A stretch of 26,980 bases of DNA from Deltaproteobacteria bacterium (GTDB lineage Bacteria; Desulfobacterota; DSM-4660; Desulfatiglandales; Desulfatiglandaceae): assembly GCA_003646995.1 (NCBI GenBank), contig QMLZ01000015.1, forward strand, positions 1 through 26,980, in the 5' to 3' direction. Below, piece after piece: positions 15,432 through 25,258 of this stretch; position 1 is the first letter of the stretch, and each line of letters begins with the position of its first letter. The notes below the pieces were generated by a model, which did no database searches, had not been told where the DNA came from, and saw only the letters and a list, made by a program, of their open reading frames with translations. The translations under genes were made by a program, and so were the position numbers.

Positions 15432-16826
15432 CTAGAATACGGGCCACAGGAGAAAAGCAGCCGATGTTATCACAAAGTAGACAAAGAAGACCAAGAGCAG
15501 CCACCCCATTATCTCTCTGAACTCCAGCTTTGCCACCGCCAGCATAGCTATAGCCCAAAAGGGCTGAATCATATCGGTCATCATATCGCCCCATGCGTAT
15601 GCTACTACTGCCTTGTTAGCGGCAATGCCCAGTTGCTTTGCTGCCGGTAGCAAATAGGGTGCCGTAACAGCCCACTCCGAACCTCCCGACGGGATAAGGT
15701 AGTTCAGGAGGCCAGCGTACCAGTATTCCACCAGGAGGAATGTACTGCCGCTGCAAACCGTTACAAACGCCTTAGTAAAAACAGTGGCAAGGGCTGTGTA
15801 TTTGAAAAGGCCGAAGATTCCGGCGTAAAAAGGAAACTGGATGATGATACCCCATACAGCTTTTCCCGCATCCTCAGTGGCTTTAAGGAAGCTCCAAGGT
15901 CGCCAGTGAAAAAGGATTCCCAGCATAAGGAAGAACAGATTAATGTTATTTAGGTTGATCGCCTTGGCAAATCCCACCTGGCTGATTTTCCAGCCCAGCC
16001 ACCAAAAGCCGCCGGCTGCTATTATCACATTCCAGCCCCACCACCAATTGGCCCAAGATGAGAAGCTTTCATATTTTTCCGGTTTGGGCGGTGCTTCATA
16101 GAGCTTAAGTTGACCCATGAGCTCAGGGGATACCTTGAAGGTCTTTTCTTCTGTAGGGTGCATCAGTGACATGAGGATGGTTACTACAATTATAATGATT
16201 ATCAACAGAATAATATTGAAGGGGCTAAATAATGTTTGAGTCGTAGGGATTATGTTTGAAAGGTACCCTTGTTTAATCAGAAAGTTATTGGGAGTATTCA
16301 CCAGCAGTGGTGCTGATGCCGAAAGCCCTGCGTGCCATGTGCAGCCCAGGCCAAGATAGGCCGCGGCTACAAGAAGCCTGTAGTCCACCTTTGGATTGTT
16401 TTTGACAATATAAAGCGCCAGCATTGCGCTTCCTATAAGGCTGAGTCCCCAGTTGACCCATGCGATGATCATGGAAAACAGCGCCATGACGGTTATGGCC
16501 TGCCACGGCTTTTCAGCGTTAGGCCAACTGGAAATACCGTTGAGGATCTTTTTAAGAGGAGGGGAGCAGGCAAGGATGTATCCTGTCATCATTATAAGGC
16601 ACATCTGCATGGCAAATTTCAGCAATATCCAAAAGCCTTTTCCCCAAGCTACCACAGCGCCCTTGGGTCCGACGTCTCCCCAAATCAAGGCCATGAGGAA
16701 AGTTATGATACTCAAGACCCATACAATGACCAGAGCGTCGGGTATCCATCTCTCAGTCCAATTTGTTAGTGCTCCACCCCAGTCCTTCAAAAATTCCAAC
16801 CCGGATTTTTTATTATTCGCAGCCAT
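15432..16826 (-). CDS. Short-chain fatty acid transporter (AtoE family)
   Basis: Multi-span inner-membrane carrier (464 residues, about 11-12 hydrophobic segments) of the AtoE/short-chain fatty acid transporter family, expected to move acetate, propionate, butyrate or acetoacetate. Recognisable blocks are LTNWTERWIPDALVIVWVLS at the N-terminus, GLGCTWHAGLSASAPLLVNTPNNFL in the middle, PSGGSEWAVTAPYLLPAAKQLG, and GDMMTDMIQPFWAIAMLAVA from about residue 413. The start has a strong RBS (AGGAGG, nine bases from ATG). No CoA-transferase or thiolase genes accompany it. Its leader is unusual; see the entries for 16836-16984. In an acetate-producing or acetate-using anaerobe it would link to the acetyl-CoA pathway, which is inference. 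Confidence 0.9.
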   Translation of the reverse strand: MAANNKKSGLEFLKDWGGALTNWTERWIPDALVIVWVLSIITFLMALIWGDVGPKGAVVAWGKGFWILLKFAMQMCLIMMTGYILACSPPLKKILNGISSWPNAEKPWQAITVMALFSMIIAWVNWGLSLIGSAMLALYIVKNNPKVDYRLLVAAAYLGLGCTWHAGLSASAPLLVNTPNNFLIKQGYLSNIIPTTQTLFSPFNIILLIIIIIVVTILMSLMHPTEEKTFKVSPELMGQLKLYEAPPKPEKYESFSSWANWWWGWNVIIAAGGFWWLGWKISQVGFAKAINLNNINLFFLMLGILFHWRPWSFLKATEDAGKAVWGIIIQFPFYAGIFGLFKYTALATVFTKAFVTVCSGSTFLLVEYWYAGLLNYLIPSGGSEWAVTAPYLLPAAKQLGIAANKAVVAYAWGDMMTDMIQPFWAIAMLAVAKLEFREIMGWLLLVFFVYFVITSAAFLLWPVF

Positions 16827-16835
16827 GACGTCCTC

Positions 16836-16913
16836 CTAGGCTAAATGGTTGAAAATGACCAGGTTGCACTGCCCCATCTTGGCGTACAGCCAGATATCAC
16901 CTCCTTTCCTCAC
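16836..16913 (-). CDS. Candidate 25-codon leader ORF 2 upstream of atoE
   Basis: From GTG (16913-16911) the frame reads (M)RKGGDIWLYAKMGQCNLVIFNHLA and stops at TAG 16838-16836, which overlaps the AGGAGG of atoE. The GTG shares bases with the TGA of leader ORF 1 (GTGA overlap). A perfect Shine-Dalgarno sequence, AAAGGAGGTGAT, lies inside this frame, but no ATG, GTG or TTG follows at normal distance; only ATC (16895) or CTG codons do. The peptide matches nothing I recognise. It may be a real leader peptide with a rare start, or a chance frame. Confidence 0.3.
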   Translation of the reverse strand: MRKGGDIWLYAKMGQCNLVIFNHLA

Positions 16914-16984
16914 ATCAGGCCGAGCCACGAAAAAACCCCTGCAAGAAACCTTGCAAGGGTCAAAAAGTTAATGTGCCTCTTCAT
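16910..16984 (-). CDS. Candidate 24-codon leader ORF 1 upstream of atoE
   Basis: ATG (16984-16982) to TGA (16912-16910) encodes MKRHINFLTLARFLAGVFSW plus LGLM, a short peptide with a single hydrophobic helix. A weak AAGG lies six bases upstream. The frame runs straight through the terminator hairpin at 16930-16960, so a translating ribosome would disturb that hairpin. It lies downstream of the promoter candidate at 17050-17076. It could be a leader peptide, a small membrane protein or chance. Confidence 0.3.
   Translation of the reverse strand: MKRHINFLTLARFLAGVFSWLGLM
16930..16960 (-). terminator. Intrinsic terminator/attenuator hairpin in front of atoE
   Basis: On the minus strand ACCCTTGCAAG (16960-16950) pairs with CTTGCAGGGGT (16945-16935) with one mismatch and a four-base loop, followed by TTTTTT. 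It ends transcription from the PFOR gene about 170 bases after its stop. Because a promoter candidate lies upstream of it, it may also act as an attenuator of atoE. Confidence 0.75.
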
Positions 16985-17049
16985 CTTCGGCCTTGACCAA
17001 ATTGGTTTGTGACTCTGTTACCTTGATGAAACAACGAATCACGCCGAAG

Positions 17050-17076
17050 ATTATAAATCTTATTAAATTATGTCAA
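17050..17076 (-). promoter_or_regulatory. Promoter candidate for atoE
   Basis: On the minus strand a consensus TTGACA (17076-17071) and a consensus TATAAT (17055-17050), but with a 15-base spacer, shorter than the usual 17. Perfect boxes with a tight spacer may need an activator that twists the DNA. The transcript would have a leader of about 215 bases before atoE. Confidence 0.5.
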
Positions 17077-17130
17077 GCAAAATAAATTATTCCAAAAAAC
17101 GAAACTTTTACTCAATAAAGCAGACTGTAT

Positions 17131-20734
<3,604 letters not shown>

Positions 20735-20780
20735 TACAACAATAACCATAATGATGCAACCTCTAGGAATGCAGTGCACA

Positions 20781-21212
20781 ATGAAAAGAAAATATCCCTC
20801 CATGCCTATTCCTGCCGTAGCAGGGGTGATCTTCTCCGGTGACAGGGTCCTGGTGGTAAAGAGGGCCAATCCGCCTTCCAAGGGCCAATGGTCATTGCCA
20901 GGGGGTGCTGTTAAAATTGGCGAGACCTGTGAGGACGCACTCCGACGCGAAATAGATGAGGAAGTGGGTCTTGGTGTAAAGATCAAAGCTTTGGTAGAGG
21001 TGGTGGACAAGATCTTTCTAGATGATCAGGGTCGTGTAAAATACCATTACATTATACTAGAGTACTTGGCGGAGCATGTGAAGGGAAGACCACGGGCCTG
21101 CTCCGATGCTATGCAAGTAAAATGGGTCGACGTGGCAAAGTTGAGCCTTTTAGGGTTGGGTCAGGACACCATAAGGGTTATAGATAAGGCCTGGAAGATG
21201 AGAGCAAAATGA
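20781..21212 (+). CDS. NUDIX hydrolase
   Basis: The 143-residue NUDIX-fold protein hydrolyses a nucleoside diphosphate linked to another group; the exact substrate cannot be read. The NUDIX box GX5EX7REUXEEXGU is complete: GAVKIGE-TCEDALR-REIDEEVGL. It begins AVAGVIFSGDRVLVVKRANPPSKGQWSLPGG, as in ADP-ribose-pyrophosphatase-like and MutT-like members. The frame is open to 20706, but the promoter puts transcription at about 20741. Remaining starts are 20751, 20754, 20769 and 20781; the last sits 12 bases after TAGGA and just before the conserved core, and was chosen. It is a single gene, divergent from PFOR and convergent with lepB. Confidence 0.88.
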   Translation: MKRKYPSMPIPAVAGVIFSGDRVLVVKRANPPSKGQWSLPGGAVKIGETCEDALRREIDEEVGLGVKIKALVEVVDKIFLDDQGRVKYHYIILEYLAEHVKGRPRACSDAMQVKWVDVAKLSLLGLGQDTIRVIDKAWKMRAK

Positions 21213-21248
21213 GCCTGGGCCTTATGAGAGTAAAGCCCTCGTTGCTTT

Positions 21249-21935
21249 CTACCTAATAATATGCATGAATCTACGCCAGTGCGGCCATGACCAATATATA
21301 ATAAAGGCTTTACCTTTCACGTATTCCAGCGGGACAAAGCCCCAATACCGGCTGTCATAACTGTGATCTCTGTTGTCACCCATCACGAACAAATGACCCT
21401 TAGGGACTGTTACGGGGCCGAAACGGGAGCCTTCTGAAGGAGAAGGGCTACTGTAATAACCATGCTTATCCTCGTAAAGTTTTCCGTTAATATAAATCTT
21501 CCTACCACTAATTTCTATCCTGTCGCCAGGCAAGCCTATTACCCGTTTAATGAAATCTTTGCTTCTGTCCAATGGGAAGATAAATACGATAACATCGTCT
21601 CTTTTTGGGGTGCTGATGGGAATGATTGTTTTTCGGACGAATGGGAGCTTAATACCATAGATGAACTTGTTCACCAAGATATGGTCTCCAACAAGTAGTG
21701 TTGGTTCCATCGAACCCGAAGGGATCTTGAAGGCCTGAACAACAAATGTCCGTATAAAAAGGGCCAGTATAACGGCTATCACAGCAGCTTCGAGATACTC
21801 TCGAAGCGTGCTCTTTTTCTTGATTAGCACCTTTTGTTCTACCTGCTCCACCTGTTTTCCCAAGGCCTTTCCCATTTGCAAGACCAAATAATTTTTGGTG
21901 GGAATGTAATTGTAATGGAGAAGTTTGTAAAGCAA
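21249..21935 (-). CDS. lepB: Signal peptidase I
   Basis: Inner-membrane serine protease that removes signal peptides from exported proteins, including the TRAP receptor and pilus-secretion parts encoded here. It has 228 residues and one N-terminal transmembrane segment (about 47-65, LEAAVIAVILALFIRTFVV). The catalytic serine is S75 in IPSGSMEPTLLVGDHILVNKF and the catalytic lysine is K130 in KDFIKRVIGLPGDRIE; the box-E block GDNRDHSYDSRYWGFVP is present. The start is TTG at 21935 with GAGGG six bases upstream; a later ATG at 21875 lacks an RBS. Confidence 0.93.
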   Translation of the reverse strand: MLYKLLHYNYIPTKNYLVLQMGKALGKQVEQVEQKVLIKKKSTLREYLEAAVIAVILALFIRTFVVQAFKIPSGSMEPTLLVGDHILVNKFIYGIKLPFVRKTIIPISTPKRDDVIVFIFPLDRSKDFIKRVIGLPGDRIEISGRKIYINGKLYEDKHGYYSSPSPSEGSRFGPVTVPKGHLFVMGDNRDHSYDSRYWGFVPLEYVKGKAFIIYWSWPHWRRFMHIIR

Positions 21936-22035
21936 ATTCTACCCTCTGCCGATAGATATATTGGTTTTCGGATGGGGCACCTTTATGAAGGACAGAGATG
22001 TGGGGTTAAAGGCAATTTTGAAAGACACCAAAAAC

Positions 22036-22063
22036 ATACTAAGAGATAGTCTGTGGGGTACAA
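22036..22063 (-). promoter_or_regulatory. Promoter candidate for lepB
   Basis: On the minus strand TTGTAC (22063-22058), 16 bases, TAGTAT (22041-22036). The -35 box lies inside the left copy of the repeated 12-mer at 22056-22067. Confidence 0.4.
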
Positions 22064-22070
22064 TTTAGGT

Positions 22071-22088
22071 AAAATTTAATTAAATTTT
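22071..22088. promoter_or_regulatory. AT-only 18-base palindrome (UP-element-like)
   Basis: AAAATTTAATTAAATTTT is perfectly self-complementary and ends nine bases upstream of the -35 box at 22098. It may act as an UP element or bend the DNA between the two repeat copies. Confidence 0.4.
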
Positions 22089-22097
22089 TAAAAGTAG

Positions 22098-22125
22098 TTG
22101 ACAAAGACTTAAATATGGGTACACT
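22098..22125 (+). promoter_or_regulatory. Promoter for the xre-pilMNOPQ operon
   Basis: A consensus TTGACA (22098-22103), 16 bases, TACACT (22120-22125), start of transcription near 22132. It overlaps the upstream ATG at 22115, which therefore cannot be the start of the xre gene if this promoter is used. Confidence 0.6.
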
Positions 22126-22174
22126 TTACAGCAAAAAATTCAATAGGTCTCACCGTCAACGGCCGGAGGGAAAA

Positions 22175-22375
22175 GTGGCTCGGAACCTTGTAAAGGAAAT
22201 CAGGGAAGAGAACCTTATGAGCAAGGCCGAATTAGCCCGCAAGGCAGGAGTGTCTCCCCTTACAATTGATAGAGTTGAAAAAGGAATGAACTGCCGCATG
22301 GAGACAAAGAGGAAAATCATTTTGGCCCTGGGTTATAAGCTTTCGGACAAACACAAAATTTTCCCTGAAGATTGA
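22175..22375 (+). CDS. XRE-family helix-turn-helix regulator ahead of the pilus operon
   Basis: The 66-residue protein is essentially one lambda-Cro/C1-type HTH domain: LVKEIREENLMSKAELARKAGVSPLTIDRVEKGMNCRMETKRKIILALG. The first HTH helices are SKAELARKAGVSPLTIDRVEKG. The start is taken as GTG 22175 because GGAGGG lies four bases upstream and the predicted promoter would begin transcription after the alternative ATG at 22115; the longer form would add 20 basic, unconserved-looking residues. Its stop lies just before pilM (11 bases to the chosen ATG), so they are co-transcribed. It may regulate its own operon through the repeat at 22117 (inference). Confidence 0.85.
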   Translation: MARNLVKEIREENLMSKAELARKAGVSPLTIDRVEKGMNCRMETKRKIILALGYKLSDKHKIFPED

Positions 22376-22386
22376 TAATTACTGCT

Positions 22387-23463
22387 ATGGCTATCCCCAA
22401 GAAAAATCAGCTGGTTGGCCTTGACGTCGGTTCACACTCCATAAAGTTAGTGGAGATAGATCATTCCAAGAAGGGACCCATTCTAAAAAGCTTTGGAGTA
22501 GTGGGGCTTCCTCCCAATGCAATCGTAGAAGGCTCTGTCAAGGAAATGGAGATCGTTGCTTCTGCGATCAAGAACCTTTACAAGAACTTAAAGGTAAAAA
22601 ACAGGAAAGTGGCTACCTCCATTTCGGGCTACTCGGTTATCGTGAAAAAGATTGACTTGCCTGCCCAGGAAGGCGCGGACCTTGAGGCTACCATCCAGGA
22701 AAGGGCCGAGCAATACATACCGTTCGATATTAACGATGTTAACCTGGATTACGATTTGCTTGTCCCCGAAACTGAAACAAAGGAAGAGGGAGAGGGCTCG
22801 GGCAAGCCCAGAGAGGTTATGCTTGTCGCAGCCAAAAAGGAAATGGTGGAGGAGTACGTAGGGCTGCTGCAGCTTGCGGGCCTCAGCCCCATGGTCCTGG
22901 ATGTAGATGCCTTCGCCTTGCAGAATGCCTTTGAGATGAGTTCTCCTGATCAGCAAGGATGCTATGCTCTAGTCAATATTGGCGCCGAAGAGCTGGGAAT
23001 AAACGCTGTTAAGAACGGCGTTTCAATGTTTACAAGAGACTCATCCTATGGCGGGGCTCAAATCACGGAAGCCATAATGAAGGAATTGAAGGTAAGCTAT
23101 GAGGAGGCCGAGAAGATTAAGCTAGGTGGAACAAAGGTTGAAAAAGAGCGGGCTATATTAGAGGAGATCTTTACCTCAGTTGTTTCTAGTTGGGCCCAAG
23201 AGATCAAGAGGGCACTGGATTTTCTGGCAACTACGTATCCTGATGAAACCATTGAGAGGGTATTCCTGAGTGGAGGATCTTCTAGAATACCCGGCTTCCA
23301 AAAGTACTTAGAGGCAGAAACAGGGATTCATGTAGAGTTATTCAACCCATTTTCCAACCTGATTATTAACGAGAAGAGATTTGATACTAACTACTTAAGC
23401 TATATGGCCCCTCAAGCCGCCGTTGCTGTGGGACTTGCTCTCAGAAGTATTGGTGACAAATGA
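22387..23463 (+). CDS. pilM: Type IV pilus inner-membrane-associated ATPase-fold protein PilM
   Basis: Cytoplasmic actin-like (FtsA/PilM fold) protein that binds the N-terminal tail of PilN and connects the pilus motor to the alignment complex. It has 358 residues from the ATG at 22387. The nucleotide-binding fold signature is QLVGLDVGSHSIKLVEI, with further family blocks LEATIQERAEQYIPFDINDVNLDY, ALVNIGAEELGINAV, RDSSYGGAQITEAIM and RVFLSGGSSRIPGFQKYLE. An in-frame TTG at 22372 adds five residues and cannot be excluded; neither start has a strong RBS, suggesting coupling to the regulator gene. Its stop overlaps pilN (ATGA). Confidence 0.95.
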   Translation: MAIPKKNQLVGLDVGSHSIKLVEIDHSKKGPILKSFGVVGLPPNAIVEGSVKEMEIVASAIKNLYKNLKVKNRKVATSISGYSVIVKKIDLPAQEGADLEATIQERAEQYIPFDINDVNLDYDLLVPETETKEEGEGSGKPREVMLVAAKKEMVEEYVGLLQLAGLSPMVLDVDAFALQNAFEMSSPDQQGCYALVNIGAEELGINAVKNGVSMFTRDSSYGGAQITEAIMKELKVSYEEAEKIKLGGTKVEKERAILEEIFTSVVSSWAQEIKRALDFLATTYPDETIERVFLSGGSSRIPGFQKYLEAETGIHVELFNPFSNLIINEKRFDTNYLSYMAPQAAVAVGLALRSIGDK

Positions 23464-24080
23464 TTAGGATCAATTTACTTCCATTTAGAGAAGCGAGAAA
23501 GAAAGAGAACATTAGGCGCCAGATCAGTATCTATGTTCTAAGTGTAGGATTGTTGGTCTGCCTAATGGTCCTTGGCTTCTTGCGGCTCAACACTACCTTG
23601 AGTCAAGTGAAAGTGGAGAGAGCAAACAAGGCCAAGGAATTGGAAAAATACAAACACACAAATCAACGGCTGGCCGAGATCAAAAAGAAGATCTCAGAAA
23701 TCAGAACCAAATTGGAGGTCATTAGAGGCCTAGACAAGGATAAGCTAGGCCCTGTGCATATCCTCGATGAGGTTGCCACATCAGTACCTCGTGATAAGTT
23801 ATGGCTGCGCTCGCTGTCCGAAAGCAAAGGCAAGCTGGTCTTGGAAGGGACAGCGATGGACAATGAAACAGTAGCCCTTTTTATGAACAATCTCGAGGCG
23901 GCTCCACATATAAAGACAGTAGACCTCAAGAGGACCAAACTTAGGGTTCTGAAGCAATACAAGCTTAATTTGACTGATTTTGCCTTAGAGTGCAAAACCT
24001 ACGCCTATAAACCCAAAAAACCCAAGAAGAAGGTCTCGAAAAAGAAACGCAAGAAGGGTAGAAGAAAGCGGAAGAGGTAA
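23460..24080 (+). CDS. pilN: Type IV pilus assembly protein PilN
   Basis: Bitopic inner-membrane protein of the PilMNOP alignment complex. It has 206 residues: the short cytoplasmic PilM-binding tail MIRINLLPFREARKKE (INLLPFRE motif intact), one transmembrane segment (about 22-41), a coiled coil, then a ferredoxin-like periplasmic domain (LGPVHILDEVATSVPRDKLWLRSL ...). The last 24 residues are nearly all Lys and Arg (KPKKPKKKVSKKKRKKGRRK...), unusual for PilN. It overlaps pilM by four bases and is followed by pilO after 30 bases. Confidence 0.94.
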   Translation: MIRINLLPFREARKKENIRRQISIYVLSVGLLVCLMVLGFLRLNTTLSQVKVERANKAKELEKYKHTNQRLAEIKKKISEIRTKLEVIRGLDKDKLGPVHILDEVATSVPRDKLWLRSLSESKGKLVLEGTAMDNETVALFMNNLEAAPHIKTVDLKRTKLRVLKQYKLNLTDFALECKTYAYKPKKPKKKVSKKKRKKGRRKRKR

Positions 24081-24110
24081 GGCGCTTAAGACTTTAGCAA
24101 GGTTGATATC

Positions 24111-24710
24111 ATGGAAGAAGGAGCTCTGGTTTCAAAAATAGAAAAACTCAAGATGCCTTACAGGCTCTTGATTTACTTCGGCACCCTCGTGGTTCTTGCG
24201 GGCCTGTTCGTGTGGTTGGTTTTTTTGCCCAAGCAGAGAGAGATTCAAAAGACCAGGAAGGAGATAGCAAGCCTGGAGCATAAGCTTGCTCAAGCCAGAG
24301 TCCGGGCAAAAAACCTGAGAAAGTTTGAGAAAGAACTTAAGGAGGTTGATACAGAGTTTCAGCAGGCCCTTAAACTCTTACCCAATAAGAAGGAAATCCC
24401 TAGTCTTTTGAGGAACATTACCGAATTGGGTGCTGAGTCTAACTTGACATTCGTCCTTTTCAGCCCCAAGAAGGAGCAGCCGAAAGAATTCTACGTAGAA
24501 ATCCCGGTAGAGATGCATGTCAGGGGTAAATATCACGATGCGGCTATGTTTTTCTACAGAATAGGAAAAATGGACCGCATCGTGAAAATCTTGGACTTTT
24601 CAATGAAGCCCATAAAAAAAGATTCCGATATATTACTCACAAAATGCAATGCTGTGACTTACAGGTTTAAAGGGAGTTCACATGAGGCGCCCTCAAAGGG
24701 AAAAAAGTAA
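24111..24710 (+). CDS. pilO: Type IV pilus assembly protein PilO
   Basis: PilN's partner in the inner-membrane alignment complex. It has 199 residues: a short cytoplasmic N-terminus, one transmembrane segment (about 21-42, LIYFGTLVVLAGLFVWLVFL), a periplasmic coiled coil (KQREIQKTRKEIASLEHKLAQARVR ...) and a ferredoxin-like domain with LPNKKEIPSLLRNITELGAESNLTFVLFSPKKEQPKEFYVEIPVEM. Its 3' end overlaps the start of pilP by 29 bases. Confidence 0.95.
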   Translation: MEEGALVSKIEKLKMPYRLLIYFGTLVVLAGLFVWLVFLPKQREIQKTRKEIASLEHKLAQARVRAKNLRKFEKELKEVDTEFQQALKLLPNKKEIPSLLRNITELGAESNLTFVLFSPKKEQPKEFYVEIPVEMHVRGKYHDAAMFFYRIGKMDRIVKILDFSMKPIKKDSDILLTKCNAVTYRFKGSSHEAPSKGKK

Positions 24711-25218
24711 AACCTTGCTTATGGGCATAGTTGCTGTGTTAGTGGGTGGTGTTTTTTTCGTGAGCCTTACCTATGCGGCGGTCTCTAAAGGTCCAATGGA
24801 TGCAAAAGACAAGCTTGCCCCTGGGACAGTAGCGAAAACAGTTTCCCAAAATGAGGAATCATATGTCTATAATCCCGTGGGTAAGCCCGATCCATTTAAG
24901 TCTTTCATTGCGAAGCAGGAAGCTTACGAGAAAAAGAGAAAGAAGAAAAAGCCCAGAACATACCTTGAAACCTTAGAGCTGTCCCAACTGGATTTGATCG
25001 CAATCGTGATTAGCCCTAAAGGGAACTGGGCCATGGTGCGAGATTCGAAAGGCGTGGGGCATGTTATAAAGAAAGGAACTGCCATAGGTACTAACGAGGG
25101 AGTGGTTTACAAGATCACCCCTGATAAAGTTATCATTAGAGAACGTCACATGGACTTTCGAGGAAAGGAAGTCGTCAAGGAGATCGTGAAGAAACTCCAT
25201 GCTTCAAATAAATTATAA
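24682..25218 (+). CDS. pilP: Type IV pilus assembly protein PilP
   Basis: Periplasmic connector between PilN/PilO and the secretin PilQ. It has 178 residues: one N-terminal hydrophobic segment (about 11-32, TLLMGIVAVLVGGVFFVSLTYA, a signal peptide or anchor), a flexible stretch, the DPFKSFI motif that marks PilP before its beta domain, and the domain itself (LSQLDLIAIVISPKGNWAMVRDSKGVGHVIKKGTAIGTNEGVV). There is no lipobox cysteine, unlike many PilP lipoproteins. GGGAG lies five bases upstream of the ATG, inside pilO. Confidence 0.92.
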   Translation: MRRPQREKSKTLLMGIVAVLVGGVFFVSLTYAAVSKGPMDAKDKLAPGTVAKTVSQNEESYVYNPVGKPDPFKSFIAKQEAYEKKRKKKKPRTYLETLELSQLDLIAIVISPKGNWAMVRDSKGVGHVIKKGTAIGTNEGVVYKITPDKVIIRERHMDFRGKEVVKEIVKKLHASNKL

Positions 25219-25258
25219 AGAAAAAGTTCGAAGGGGAATATATTACAGGAGAGGTTCC

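Larger units (their letters stand above)
16839..17130 (-). other. PFOR-atoE intergenic region
   Basis: The 304-base gap between PFOR and atoE (16827-17130) contains, in minus-strand order, an AT-rich stretch after PFOR, a promoter candidate (17076-17050), a weakly supported leader ORF 1, a terminator hairpin, a perfect Shine-Dalgarno sequence and leader ORF 2. No known riboswitch was recognised. Confidence 0.6.
22056..22128 (+). repeat. Direct repeat pair overlapping two divergent promoters
   Basis: GGGTACAATTTA (22056-22067) and GGGTACACTTTA (22117-22128) match in 11 of 12 bases and are 61 bases apart, close to six helical turns. The first covers the -35 box of the lepB promoter candidate and the second the -10 box of the xre-pil promoter. 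The arrangement suits an operator pair for the XRE protein encoded just downstream. Confidence 0.45.

Noticed and set aside
16332..16839. Plus-strand frames of 128 and 145 codons opposite atoE
   Set aside because: They contradict the well-supported transporter on the other strand and have no RBS or family resemblance.
21184..21225. Inverted repeat ATAAGGCC ... GGCCTTAT across the NUDIX stop codon
   Set aside because: The loop is 26 bases and there is no T-tract on either strand; too weak to call a terminator.
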